A DNA stretch of 60,671 nucleotides, from positions 17,159 through 77,829 of the forward strand of contig PNAM01000044.1 in assembly GCA_003170275.1 (NCBI GenBank). Reading direction: 5' to 3'. The translations under genes were made by a program, and so were the position numbers. The notes under the pieces are model-generated. The model did no database searches. It was not told the origin of the DNA and worked only from the letters and a program-made list of their open reading frames with translations. Below, in pieces: positions 25,172-37,419 of this stretch. How positions within the stretch are numbered: position 1 is the stretch's first letter; each line of letters opens with the position of its first letter. Source of the DNA: Myxococcales bacterium (lineage in GTDB: Bacteria; Myxococcota_A; Polyangia; Palsa-1104).

Positions 25172-27564
25172 CTATCGGGGCTCGATGGTCAGCCGCGCGC
25201 GGAGGCGCTCCAACAGGGACGTGTGGAGCGTCTGCACCTCGACATCGGTGAGCGTGCGATCGACCGCGCGGTAGGTAAACGACCAGAGCATTCCCTTGGA
25301 GCCGGGCGGGACCTTGCCCTTTTCGCGGTAGTCCTCGAGCACCCGCACCTCGACGCACAGCGGATCGCGCAGCTCGTCGAGAATGCGCCGGATCTCGCGC
25401 GCGGTGATGTCCGCCGCGACGAAGAACGAGAGATCGCGCGTCACCGCCGGAAAGCGCGCCGGCTCGCCGAGCCGAGCCACCGGCGCGACGCCGAGCAGGG
25501 CCAGGTCGAGCTCGAACACGAACGGCCGCGCGGCTTCCGGAAGGGCGAACGCGCGGGCCACGTCGGGGTGCAGCTCGCCGAGCACGCCAACCTCGCGCCC
25601 GCCGACGAGAACCCGAGCCTGCACGCCGGGATGGAGCCACGGCTCTCGACTGGGCTCGAAGTCCACCGGGTGGCCGAGCGCGGCCAGCAGCTCCCCGACC
25701 ACGCCCTTGCAATCGAAGACGTCGAGCGGAGCGCCCGTCTTGAGCCAGCCGCTCTCGTGACCCGCGAGCAGACCCGCCACGCGGCGGCGCTCCTCGGGCA
25801 GCGTCTCGGTGGTGGGCAGGAAGATTTCCCCGACCTCGAAGATGCGCACCTCGGCCTGCCCGCGCGCCACGTTGCGCTGTAGGGCGTGCAGGAGCCCCGG
25901 CACGAGCGAGGTCCGCATCGCCGACTGCTCTTCCCGCAGCGGGTTCTGGATGCGCACCGGGCGCATGCGCGGGTCCTCCGGCGGGTGGCCGAGCGCCTGC
26001 AAGCTGGCCGGCGGGACGAACGCGTAGGTGAGCACCTCGTCGAGCCCGAGGCCGCGCAGCGCATCGCGCGCCGCCTCGCCGACCGGATCGCCCGAGATCG
26101 TCGGACCGATGCGCAGGCGCGGCAGGGTCGGCGCCACCTTGTCGTAACCGTGCAGGCGCGCGACCTCCTCGATGAGATCCACCTCGCGCGAAAGATCGGG
26201 ACGGCGCGTCGGCACGCGCACGTGGAGCGTCTCGCCGTGCCGCTCCACGGTCATGCCCAGCGACTCCAGCAGCGCCGCCTGATCTTCCGCCGGCAGCTCG
26301 ACACCCAACAGCGCGCGCGTCCGCTGAGCGCGCAGCGTCAGGCGCTGCCACTCGGCCTTGCGCGGGTACAGATCGATCAGATGCCCTACCACGCGCGCGC
26401 CCGCGAGCTCTTGCAGGAGCTGCGCGCAGCGGCGCGAAACGTCGGCCGCGCCGTCGGGATCGACGCCACGCTCGAAGCGGTGCGACGCCTCGGTGTGCAG
26501 CCCGAGCCGTTTCGCCGTGCGCCGCACGCGCGTCGGATCGAAGTACGCGCTCTCGAGCAGCACGCGCGTGGTGGTCGCGGACACCTCGCTGGTCGAGCCG
26601 CCCATCACGCCGGCGATCGCGACCGGATGCTCGGCATCGCAGATCACCAGGTCGGTCTCGACGAGCTCGCGCGCCTGCCCGTCGAGCGTGGTGATCTTCT
26701 CGCCCGCGTGCGCGCGACGCACCACGATCGCGTGCCCGCCGAGCTTGTCGAGATCGAACGCATGCAGCGGCTGGCCGGCCTCGAGCAGCACCAGGTTGGT
26801 GGCGTCGACGACGTTGGAGATCGCGCGCACGCCGAGCGCTTGCAGGCGCAGGCGCACCGCGAGCGGGCTGGGCGCGATCTTCACCTGGTCCATCACCAGC
26901 GCGGTGTAGCGCGGGCACCCTTCGGGATCGAGCAGCTCGACGTGCGCCAATGCGCCGGCCAGCTCGGGCTCGCGCAGCTTGACCTCGATCGGCGCGAGCT
27001 TCTCGCCGGTGAGCGCCGCCAGCTCACGCGCGATCCCGACGTGCCCGAGGCAGTCCGGGCGATTGGGCGTGACGTTCACCTCGAAGATCGTGTCGGGCAG
27101 CCCGAGCTTCTGCGCGACATCTTGCCCCGGCTCGAGCCCATCGAGCGGCGACAAGGTGATGATGCCCTCGTGCGACAGCCCGAAACCGAGCTCGTCCTCG
27201 GCGCACAACATTCCCGGCGAGACGATGCCACGCACTTCTTTCGGCGCCAGCGTGATCCCACTCGGCAAGCGCGCGCCAGGTCGGGCCCATAGCACCAGCG
27301 AACGCGCGCTGCCCGGCTCGGGAACGTTCTGCGCGCCGCACACCACCTGCGTCACGGTCTCGCCGTCCCACACGTCGACCAGCGTGAGCTTCTCGGCATT
27401 TGGATGCGGCTTCTTGCCACGCACCTCGGCGACCACTACGCCCGACAGCGCGCCGAACGGCGTGAGCGACTCGACCTCGAGCCCGGCCATGGTCAAGAGG
27501 CGCGCGAGCTCCGCCGGCGCGAGCGTGGTCGGCACCAGCTCGCGCAGCCAGTTGACCGATACCT

Positions 27565-27568
<4 letters not shown>
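25172..27568 (-). CDS. pheT: phenylalanyl-tRNA synthetase beta subunit
   Basis: A 798-residue beta subunit, full length. Order: EMAP-type tRNA-binding domain (residues about 40-150), B3/B4 editing core ([24 protein letters not shown]), B5 ([13 protein letters not shown], then [15 protein letters not shown]), catalytic-like module, and the C-terminal FDX-ACB domain ([12 protein letters not shown] ... [20 protein letters not shown]). It pairs with PheS to charge tRNA-Phe. ATGA-coupled to pheS. Confidence 0.98.
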
Positions 27569-28596
<1,028 letters not shown>

Positions 28597-28604
28597 GACG
28601 GCCG

Positions 28605-28955
28605 TTAGGCTGCCTTCGCCTGCTCCACGATCTTGCTAAACGCGGCCGGGTCGCTGATGGCCAGGTCGGCGAGGATCTTGCGATCGAGCCCGATGTTGGC
28701 CCTCTTCAGGCCGCCCACCAGCTTCGAGTAGCTGATCCCCTGCTGCCGCGCGGCGGCGTTGATGCGCACGATCCACAGCTCGCGGAAATCCCGCTTGCGC
28801 TTGCGGCGGTGCTGCGTGGCGAAGCGCCAGGCGTGGTGCACCGCATCGATCATCGCCTTCCACAGCTTCGAACGACCGCCGCGGAAGCCCTTGGCGTGCT
28901 GGCGGATGCGATTGCGGCGGCGACGCGCCTTGAACCCTCGTTTTGCTCTAGCCAT
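28605..28955 (-). CDS. rplT: 50S ribosomal protein L20
   Basis: A 116-residue basic protein opening with [19 protein letters not shown] and continuing [35 protein letters not shown]. It binds 23S rRNA during assembly and, in E. coli, represses the rpmI-rplT mRNA. The gene sits between rpmI and pheS, as usual; 89 bases of leader separate it from rpmI. Confidence 0.98.
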   Translation of the reverse strand: MARAKRGFKARRRRNRIRQHAKGFRGGRSKLWKAMIDAVHHAWRFATQHRRKRKRDFRELWIVRINAAARQQGISYSKLVGGLKRANIGLDRKILADLAISDPAAFSKIVEQAKAA

Positions 28956-29044
28956 TTCTCAGCTCCTCAAGCGGATTTCGGGAGCGGCCCATCACAACAG
29001 GCCGCTTTTCTGCCCTCATCCAGAAAGGGGTGTTTCCTAACATG

Positions 29045-29245
29045 CTAACGCTTGTAGGGCAATAGACTTTTGACCTGCTTCTCCTGCGCGACGTTGACGA
29101 TCTTGGTGCCGCGCAGCCGGCGCTTGCGCTTGGTCGACTCGTGGCTGAGCAGGTGGCTCTTGTGCGCGCGCTTGTGCTTGACGTGACCCTTGGCGGTCAC
29201 CTTGAAGCGCTTCTTGGCGCCCGAATGGGTCTTCATCTTGGTCAT
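29045..29245 (-). CDS. rpmI: 50S ribosomal protein L35
   Basis: A 66-residue basic protein: [37 protein letters not shown] and LLPYKR. Standard length. It lies 14 bases after infC. Confidence 0.98.
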   Translation of the reverse strand: MTKMKTHSGAKKRFKVTAKGHVKHKRAHKSHLLSHESTKRKRRLRGTKIVNVAQEKQVKSLLPYKR

Positions 29246-29259
29246 GAACTTGATTTCCT

Positions 29260-29945
<686 letters not shown>

Positions 29946-29949
<4 letters not shown>

Positions 29950-31682
29950 TCCTCCGACTGGGGTTGTAGGGGAGGCTTGGCCTCGGCCTGGAGCCGCAAC
30001 GCGAACTCCTCCAGGTTCATGGGCGCAAGCTGCTGGCCGTCACGAGCTCGCGGCGAAACCGTACCCGCCGCGACCTCCTTATCCCCGAGCACCAGCATAT
30101 AGGGAATCTTTTCCATCTGGGCGCGGCGAATCTTCGCGCCCAGCTTGTCGTTCGAGAGATCGAGGTCGACGCGCAGGCCGTGCGCCTTGAGCTGCTTCTG
30201 GACCTTCAGCGCGAAGGCTTCCTGCTTCTCCGAGACCACCACGCCGCGCGCCTGCACCGGCGCGAGCCACACCGGGAACGCGCCTGCGTAGTGCTCGATC
30301 AGCATGGCGATGAAGCGCTCGAAGCTGCCGTAGATCGCGCGGTGGATCACCAGCGGGCGGTGCTTCTTGCCGTCTTCGCCGATGTAGCTGAGATCGAAGC
30401 GCTCGGGCGCGTTGAAGTCGAGCTGGATGGTCGCGCACTGCCACTTGCGGCCGATCGCGTCGTCGACGGTGATGTCGATCTTGGGCCCGTAGAACGCGCC
30501 CTCGTGGGGCTCGAGGTGGAACGGGATCGCGTTCTTCTCGAGCGCCGCCGAGAGCGCCGTTTCGGCCGCGTCCCAGGCCGCGATCTCGCCCATGAACTTC
30601 TCGGGGTTGCGCGTCGAGAGCTGGAACTTGGGCTCCATGCCGAAGACGCCGTACACGCGCTTGACCAGCGAAAGCAGCGCGGTCACCTCGCGCTCGACCT
30701 GATCGTCGCGCAAGAAGATGTGCCCGTCGTCCTGCGAGAACTGGCGCACACGGGTGAGGCCGGAGAGCGTGCCCGAGGCCTCGTTGCGGTGCAGCACGCC
30801 CTGGTCGTGCAGGCGGATCGGCAGCTCGCGGTACGAGTGCAGCTCCATGCCGTAGATCAGATAGTGCGACGGGCAGTTCATCGGCTTGAGGCCGAACTCC
30901 TGCTCCTCCGTCTTGAGCTTGAACATCGCGTCCGAGTAGTGCTGCCAGTGGCCCGAGGTCTCCCAGAGCTTCTGGTTGAACACCAGCGGGGTCTTGACCT
31001 CGACGTAGCCCTCCTCGTCGAGAAGGATGCGGCGCATGAACTCGGACAGCGTGTGGTACAGGGTCGCGCCGCGCGGCAGCCAGAACGCCTCGCCCGGCGC
31101 CCAGGGATGGAACGCGATCAGGCCGAGCTCCTTTCCGAGCTTGCGGTGATCGCGCTTGGCCGCTTCCTCGAGGTGCTTGAGGTGCTCGTCGAGCGCTTTT
31201 CTGTCGGGGAACGCGGTGCCGTAGATGCGCTGCAACATCTTGTTGTTCGAGTCGCCGCGCCAGTACGCGCCAGCCACCGACAGCAGCTTGAACGCCTTGA
31301 TCTCGCCGGTGGTCTTGCAGTGACCGCCGCGGCACAGGTCGGTGAATTCGCCATGAGAGTGCAGCGTGATGCGCTGTCCCTCGGGGATGGCGCGCGCCAG
31401 CTCGACCTTGTAGGGCTCGTTTCGCTTCTCGAAGAACTCAATCGCCTGATCGCGCGTGATCTCCTGCTCGCGGAACGGGTGATCGGCCTTGACGATCTCG
31501 CCCATCAGCGACTCGACCCTGCCGAGATCTTCCTCGGTGAAGGGGTGCGCGACGTCGAAGTCGTAGTAGAAGCCGTTCTCGATCGGCGGGCCAATGGTGA
31601 GCTTCGCCTCGGGCCACAGGCGCTTCACCGCATCGGCCATGACGTGCGCCGCGGAGTGACGAAGTTTCTCGAGCTCGGTCAC
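29946..31682 (-). CDS. thrS: threonyl-tRNA synthetase lacking the TGS domain
   Basis: A 578-residue enzyme, about 60 residues short of the usual 640. It begins directly with the N2 editing domain (MTELEKLRHSAAHVMADAVKRL), whose HSAAH and DLCRGGHC zinc-like motifs are intact; the TGS domain is absent. The class II core is complete: MNCPSHYLI (zinc Cys), RLHDQGVLHRNEASG, FSQDDGHIFLRDDQ, and HRAIYGSFERF. The anticodon-binding domain is ALKVQKQLKAHGLRVDLDLSND. Translation starts at GTG. tRNA-Val lies only 27 bases upstream, and in-frame stops intervene, so no TGS exon has been missed. Confidence 0.96.
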
Positions 31683-31709
31683 GAGCCCATCACGAGGATG
31701 AAGCGATTG

Positions 31710-31781
<72 letters not shown>

Positions 31782-31806
31782 GTGCGAGGTGCAAAGTCCC
31801 GATTTC

Positions 31807-34134
31807 TTATGCCCGATCACTAGCACTGTCAACACGATTCTCGACCGGCGCGTGGAGATGCAGGCGCACCTGACGGATGAATTCGTCCACGCTGAACGGC
31901 TTGACCAGATAACCCTCGGCGCCCGCCGCCAGCGACACCTGTCGCACCTCGTCCCCGGACATCGCGGTCATGATCAGGATCGGCACCGAGCGGGTGCTCG
32001 GCTGCGCCTTGAGCGTCTTGCACACCTGGATGCCGTCGGCGTCCTCGAGCGCGATGTCGAGGATCACCAGCCCGCAGTCGGGCCCGACCTCGGACAGCGC
32101 CTCCTTGCCGGTCGATAGACAGACCACCTCGTAGCCTTCCCGCTCGAGCACGAAGCGCGTGAAGTCGAGGATCTCCACCTCGTCCTCGACCACCACCACC
32201 TTGGACGGGCTGCGCTGCGACGGCACCTTGCCCAAAAGCCGCTGCAGCCCCGCCACCAGGCGCGCGGTGTCGCCGGTCTCGGTCACCAGATCCGCGCGGC
32301 CGATCGGCCGGCGACCGGCGGCGGTGATCACCACCACCGGCAGGTTCGAGGTCTCCGACTCGCGCTTGAGCTGCGCCACCGCCGGCTCCGGATCTTCGAA
32401 CGCCAGCAGCACCAGGTCGGGCCGGTGGCGGCGGGCGCGACGCATCACGTCGGCGTCCGTGTGCGCCCAGAAGAGATCCACCTGGCCGAGGGACTCGATC
32501 TCGAGCTGCGGCTTGAGCGCCTGGTAGGTGACCTCCTCGGCGCCGACCAGGATCACCGGGCGGGTCGGGATGGTCTCGAAGCGGCCCGAGTCGGGACGCG
32601 CCAACGGCAGGCGCACGGTGAAGGTGGAGCCGCGCCCCTCGGCGGAGTCGACGCGGATCTCGCCGCCGTGCAAGGTCACCAGCTCCTTGGCGAGCGCGAG
32701 CCCGAGCCCAGCGCCGCCGAAGCGACGGGTCGACGAGGCATCGACCTGGTAGAAGCGATCGAAGATGCGCGCGTGCGCGTCCTTGGGGATGCCGATGCCG
32801 CGATCGGTGACCGAGATCTCGACGAAGCCGCCGTCGCCCGACGCGAGCGCGGTCACCAGGATCTCGGTGGGCGGAGCGGTCTCGTTCGCCGCCTCGGAAA
32901 ATTTTTCGGCGTTGCCGATCAGCGCGCGAAACACCTGCGCGAGCCGCTGGCGATCTCCGTTGACCGGCAGCGAGACCGAACCCAGCTCGACGCGCAGCTT
33001 GAGGTTGCGGATGGCGATGCGATCCTCGAGCGCGTGCATGGCGTCCTCGATCGACTGGCGCACGTCGTGTCGCGTGGTGTGCAGCTCGAGCCGCTCCTCT
33101 TCGCGGCGCGCGAAGTCGAGCAGTGATTCGATAAGCTCGATCAAGCGCTCGGTGTTGGCACCGGCGATCTCGAGCCCGCGCTTCTGCCGGGCGGTCAGCG
33201 GGCCGAGCGCGCCGCGCAAGAGCAGCTCGTTGTAGCCCTTGATCGACACCAGCGGCGTGCGCAGCTCGTGCGAGACGTTGGCGAGCAGCTGAGACTTCAA
33301 GCGATCGAGCGACGCGCGCTCTTCGTTGCGCGCCTTCAGGGCCTCGAGCTGGCGCACGGCGGTGATGTCGCGCGCGCTGCCCTCGATCACCTGCGCGCGG
33401 CCGGTGGTGCTGCGGATCGGATAGAGCGACTGCTGCAGGATCACCTGCCGGCCGTCGCGGTGCTGCACCGTGACGTCGAACGAGCGCGCATCGCCGTTGG
33501 CGACCTGCGCCATCGCGGCGTCCCAGATCAGCCGATAGTCCGGCTGCAGCACGCGCTGAAACAGCCCCGCGTCCTTGTAGAAGTCATCGGGCGGATGACC
33601 GGTGAAGCGCTCGATCGCGCGGTTGATGAACAGCAGCTTCCCGCTGGCGTCGAACCGCTGCAGGATGTCCGGCGCGTCCTCGACCAGCTCGCGGTAGCCG
33701 CGCTCCCCTTCGCCCGCGACCGGCCGCACCACCTGGAGCTCGACCACCGTCGACATGATCGCCGCCTCGCCGTCGGGCAGGCGCAGGCTGGTCGAGGTCA
33801 CCTCGACCATGCGGAAGACCCCGTCGCCGAACCGCACCGCGCGCCGGTGGCGGGTGGTGCCGCGCGAGGCGATCAGGTTGGCCAGCACCTCGTGCGTGAC
33901 CTCCTGCTCCTTGGCCTCGGGCTGCGCGAGCGCGACCCAGCCGGAGCGCAGGATGGCCTCGAGCGGATGGCCGAACAGATCGAGCGCCGCCTGGTTGAGC
34001 AACAGGAGCGTGCCGTCGCGGCGATAGATGCCGATGGCCACCGGCGCATCGAGCAGCGCCGACCACGCGGGCGAATCCGAGAGCACCGGCGCCAGATACC
34101 CGCGAACGCGCGGCCCGAGATCCCCTTCAGCCAT
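31807..34134 (-). CDS. hybrid sensor histidine kinase with two receiver-type domains
   Basis: A 775-residue soluble protein with no membrane span. Two PAS domains (about 22-135 and 145-260), HisKA with NVSHELRTPL (phospho-acceptor His289), HATPase (N408 box, DRGIGIP, FGGAGLGLALAKELV), then a degenerate receiver (about 525-635) lacking the phospho-Asp, and a complete receiver at 645-765 (VVVVEDEVE, phospho-Asp693 in LVILDIALED, Lys in GYLVKPFS). A cytosolic phosphorelay sensor. Its stop is 2 bases from the acyl-CoA ligase stop on the same strand, so the ligase is upstream and the two may be co-transcribed. Confidence 0.93.
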   Translation of the reverse strand: MAEGDLGPRVRGYLAPVLSDSPAWSALLDAPVAIGIYRRDGTLLLLNQAALDLFGHPLEAILRSGWVALAQPEAKEQEVTHEVLANLIASRGTTRHRRAVRFGDGVFRMVEVTSTSLRLPDGEAAIMSTVVELQVVRPVAGEGERGYRELVEDAPDILQRFDASGKLLFINRAIERFTGHPPDDFYKDAGLFQRVLQPDYRLIWDAAMAQVANGDARSFDVTVQHRDGRQVILQQSLYPIRSTTGRAQVIEGSARDITAVRQLEALKARNEERASLDRLKSQLLANVSHELRTPLVSIKGYNELLLRGALGPLTARQKRGLEIAGANTERLIELIESLLDFARREEERLELHTTRHDVRQSIEDAMHALEDRIAIRNLKLRVELGSVSLPVNGDRQRLAQVFRALIGNAEKFSEAANETAPPTEILVTALASGDGGFVEISVTDRGIGIPKDAHARIFDRFYQVDASSTRRFGGAGLGLALAKELVTLHGGEIRVDSAEGRGSTFTVRLPLARPDSGRFETIPTRPVILVGAEEVTYQALKPQLEIESLGQVDLFWAHTDADVMRRARRHRPDLVLLAFEDPEPAVAQLKRESETSNLPVVVITAAGRRPIGRADLVTETGDTARLVAGLQRLLGKVPSQRSPSKVVVVEDEVEILDFTRFVLEREGYEVVCLSTGKEALSEVGPDCGLVILDIALEDADGIQVCKTLKAQPSTRSVPILIMTAMSGDEVRQVSLAAGAEGYLVKPFSVDEFIRQVRLHLHAPVENRVDSASDRA

Positions 34135-34136
34135 GA

Positions 34137-36035
34137 TCAGTTCGCGTAGAACGCGTCGATCAGGTCCTTGTACTTTTCATAGGTGAACTTGCGCTTCACT
34201 TTCAAGGTGGGCGTCAGCTCGCCGGTCTCCTGCGAGAAATCGGCGGGCAGGATCTGGAACTTCTTGATCGAGGAGTACGACGGCTCCTTGGCGTTCAGCT
34301 CGTCGATGTACTTCTGCACCAGCTTCTTGATCTGATCGGCCTTGGCCAGGTCGGCTACAGCCTGGAACTGCACACCGTTGTCGCGCGCCCACTTGGCGAC
34401 GTTCTCCTCGTTGAGCGTGACCAGCGCGACCAGGTAGGGGCGCTTGTCGCCGTGCACCATCACCTGCGAGATGTACGGCGTGGTCTTGAGCGCGTTCTCG
34501 AGGTTCTGCGGCGCGATGTTCTTGCCGCCGGCGTTGACGATGATGTCCTTCTTGCGATCGGTGATGCGCACGATGCCGTCTTCGACCACGCCGATGTCAC
34601 CGGTGTGGAAGTAGCCCTCGGGATCGATCGCCTCGGCGGTCGCTTCGGGCTTGTTGTAGTACTCCTTCATCACCGAGCCGCCCCTGATCAGGATCTCCCC
34701 GTCGGCGGCGATCTTGATCTCGACGCCCGGGACCGCCGGACCGACCGAGCCGAAGGCGAACTTCTCCGGCCGGTTCACGCAGCTCCCCGCGGTGGTCTCG
34801 GTCAGGCCGTAGCCCTCGAGGATCAGCACGCCCGCTGCGTGGAAGAACTCGGCGATGTCGCGCGACAGCGGCGCGCCGCCCGACACCAGGAAGCGGATGC
34901 GCCCGCCGAGCACCGCCTGGATCTTGGCGAACACCAGCTTGGTGGCGATCGCGTTCTTGATCGACAGGCCGAGCGGGATCGGCTGGCGCTGCTGCTTGAG
35001 CTTGGAGACCTGCTTGCCGACGGAGAACGCCCAGTCGAAGATCTTCTGCTTGCCCGGCGACGACGCGTTCCGGTTGCCGAGGATGCCGATGTACACCTTC
35101 TCGAGCACGCGCGGCACGGCGCACATGAAGGTCGGGCGCACCTCGGCCAGGTTGGCCTTGATCTGCGCGATCGACTCGGCGAAGGCGATGCGATTGCCCT
35201 TGGCGATCGTCACCCACTCGAGGATCTTGGCGAAGATGTGCGCCAGCGGCAGGAACAGGAGCTGCTCGTCGGTCTCGTCGACCGGCAGCACGTCCTTCAT
35301 CGCGTCGCACTCCCACACGATGTTCTTGTGCGTGAGCACCACGCCCTTGGGCGGCCCGGTGGTGCCCGAGGTGTAGACGATGGTGAACGGGTTCTCGGGA
35401 TTGATCTCCGCCCAACCCTTCTCGAGCTCGCCCACATGCTCGGCGAGCCACTTCTGCCCGGCCGCGCGCAGCTCGGTGAGCGACATCACCCAGTCCTTGT
35501 CGGCGGCCGGGACCACATCCTCCATCTTCAGCTCGCTGCGGCCCTGGGCGTCGGGCTTGGCCAGCTTGGTCACGCCCTCGAAGTAGATCACCTTCTGCAC
35601 GTGCCCGAGCTTGGCGCGCTCGCCCATCAGCTTGGCGACCTGCGCTGGGTCCTCGCAGAAGACCACCTTCGAGCCCGAGTCATTGATGATGTATTCGCAC
35701 TCGTGCGGCAGGTTCGACTGGTAGATCGGCACGGTGGTGCCGCCGGCCATCAGGATGCCGATGTCGGCGTAGACCCATTCGGGGCGCGTGTTGGCGAGCA
35801 GTGCCACGCGGTCGGTCAGCTGCAGGCCGAAGTGACGAAGGCCGCCGGCGATCTCGCGCGACGCGCGGTCCCAGTCGTTCCAGGTCGACTCGCGCCAGGC
35901 GCCGCCCTCTTTCCAGCGCAGCACGGTGCGCGGCCCGGAGGCCTTGATGCGCTCCGAGAAGAGGTCGATCGCGTTTCTGCCCGAGGTCGCCTTTGCCATC
36001 CCCGTCCCGCCCGCCGAAGCCGCCGTTGCAACCAT
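34137..36035 (-). CDS. long-chain fatty acid-CoA ligase (AMP-forming)
   Basis: About 632 residues from the ATG at 36035, which has a GAGGG site; ATG at 35999 and GTG at 36050 are alternatives. Adenylation motifs are complete: FTIVYTSGTTGPPKGVVLTHKN, EGYGLTETTAGSCVN, GDIGVVEDGIVRITDRKKDIIVNAGGKNIAPQN and a C-terminal Lys in TPTLKVKRKF. The length and FHAAGVLILEGYG suggest the FadD15/bubblegum type that activates long-chain fatty acids. It supplies acyl-CoA, in keeping with the ACBP. Divergent from the UbiB-family gene. Confidence 0.92.
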   Translation of the reverse strand: MVATAASAGGTGMAKATSGRNAIDLFSERIKASGPRTVLRWKEGGAWRESTWNDWDRASREIAGGLRHFGLQLTDRVALLANTRPEWVYADIGILMAGGTTVPIYQSNLPHECEYIINDSGSKVVFCEDPAQVAKLMGERAKLGHVQKVIYFEGVTKLAKPDAQGRSELKMEDVVPAADKDWVMSLTELRAAGQKWLAEHVGELEKGWAEINPENPFTIVYTSGTTGPPKGVVLTHKNIVWECDAMKDVLPVDETDEQLLFLPLAHIFAKILEWVTIAKGNRIAFAESIAQIKANLAEVRPTFMCAVPRVLEKVYIGILGNRNASSPGKQKIFDWAFSVGKQVSKLKQQRQPIPLGLSIKNAIATKLVFAKIQAVLGGRIRFLVSGGAPLSRDIAEFFHAAGVLILEGYGLTETTAGSCVNRPEKFAFGSVGPAVPGVEIKIAADGEILIRGGSVMKEYYNKPEATAEAIDPEGYFHTGDIGVVEDGIVRITDRKKDIIVNAGGKNIAPQNLENALKTTPYISQVMVHGDKRPYLVALVTLNEENVAKWARDNGVQFQAVADLAKADQIKKLVQKYIDELNAKEPSYSSIKKFQILPADFSQETGELTPTLKVKRKFTYEKYKDLIDAFYAN

Positions 36036-36075
36036 TCGTAAGTCCCTCACCGCTTTAGAATGAAAGAGGTTTTTA

Positions 36076-36096
36076 CCACAACGCGGCGAGTTGTGG
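36076..36096. promoter_or_regulatory. inverted repeat in the acyl-CoA ligase/UbiB divergent gap
   Basis: CCACAAC-GCGGCGA-GTTGTGG is a perfect 7-base inverted repeat with a 7-base spacer, midway in the 86-base gap between the divergent starts. It has the form of an operator for a dimeric regulator. A TATACA at 36109-36114 lies only 8 bases before the UbiB ATG, suggesting a short or absent leader. Confidence 0.4.
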
Positions 36097-36121
36097 CCGG
36101 CAATTTCGTATACACTTCCCG

Positions 36122-37415
36122 ATGCTGATGGACGCTCTCCGGTTCTTGGCGCGTGGTTTCGTCATCACCATGTTCGTGGTGGGCGCCGGTTTGCGCTTCG
36201 TCGCCGGGTGGTTGCTGCTGCTCCTGATGTTTCAGCCGCGCGCGCGCCGCCAGGAATGGTTCGCGCGCTGCGTGGTCGGGCTGTTCCGCAGCCTGGGGGC
36301 GACCTTCATCAAGGTCGGACAGATCATGTCCACGCGCCCGGACCTGTTGCCGCCGCACGTGATCCACGCGCTCGAGAGCCTGCAGGACAACGTGGGCCCG
36401 TTCGACTACCGGCACGTGCAATCGACGCTCACCGAAGATCTCGGCAAGCCGCCCGAGCTGTTCTTCGCCGAGTTTCAGCCGGTGCCGATCGCCTCGGCGT
36501 CGGTGGCGCAGGTGCACAAGGCGCGGTTGGCCGATGGGCGGGTGGTGGCGGTGAAGGTGCGCCGGCCGAAGATCGATCGCATCGTCGAGTTCGACATGAA
36601 GGTGATGCGCGTGTTCGCCAGGATGATGTGCATCGTGCCGTCCATAGCGCTGCTCGCGCCGGTGGAGAGCGTCGAGGAGTTCGGGCGCGGCATCCGCATG
36701 CAGCTCGACTTCACCATCGAGGCCGAGAACAACCGTCGCTTCCGCCGCAACTTCGCGGGCGACAAGGACGTCATCTTCCCGGCGCTCGTCGACGAGCTGT
36801 GCTCGAAGCGCGTGCTGGTGATGGAGTTCATCGACGGCACCAAGATCCTCAACTTCCGGCAGACGCCGTCCGATCCCAAGCGGCTGGCCGAGATCGGTTT
36901 TCGCGTGCTGCTCAAGATGGTGTTCGAGGACGGCTTCGTGCACGCGGACCTGCACCCGGGCAACATCTTCGTCACGCGCGACGACAAGGTGGCGATCCTC
37001 GACCTCGGGCTGGTGGGCGAGCTCGACGATGTTGCACCGCGGCGGCTTCGCGCGCTACTTCGCCGCGTGGGCGCAAGCCGACGGCAAGACCATGGCGGGG
37101 CTGATGCGCGATCTGTCGCCGTCGCGCAAGATCCGCGACTACCCGGGCTTCGAAGCGGCCGTCGTCGGCTTCGTGCAGCGCTACTACGGCAAGAAGCTCG
37201 GCGAGGTCGAGGTCTCGAAGGTGTTCTTCGACATGATGAACATCCTGCGCAAGTTCCGCGTGCGCGTGAACCCGACCTTCACGCTGGTCAACATCGCCAT
37301 CGCCGTCACCGAGGGGATCGGCAAGCAGCTCGACCCCGACGTCGACCTGATGGCCGCCGCGCTCCCGTTCTTCGCCAAGTTCAACTTCTTCCAATCCACC
37401 GTCGCCAGCGCCTGA
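36122..37415 (+). pseudogene. UbiB/ABC1-family atypical kinase with an apparent frameshift
   Basis: The N-terminal span (about residues 12-38), KxGQ motif (FIKVGQIMSTRPDLLP), Ala-rich loop (SASVAQVH), VAVKVRRPK, FVHADLHPGNIF and AILDLGLVGEL are all in one frame up to about 37031. Homology then continues one base over, in FARYFAAWAQADGKTM to FFQSTVASA (37029-37415). The old frame runs on to 37423 as Arg-rich text without similarity. A one-base insertion (or two-base loss) near 37028-37045 explains this. All catalytic motifs lie before the break; the last 125 or so residues are out of frame. A real mutation, an assembly error or recoding are all possible. UbiB proteins act in ubiquinone or lipid metabolism. 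Confidence 0.8.
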
Positions 37416-37419
37416 CCCC

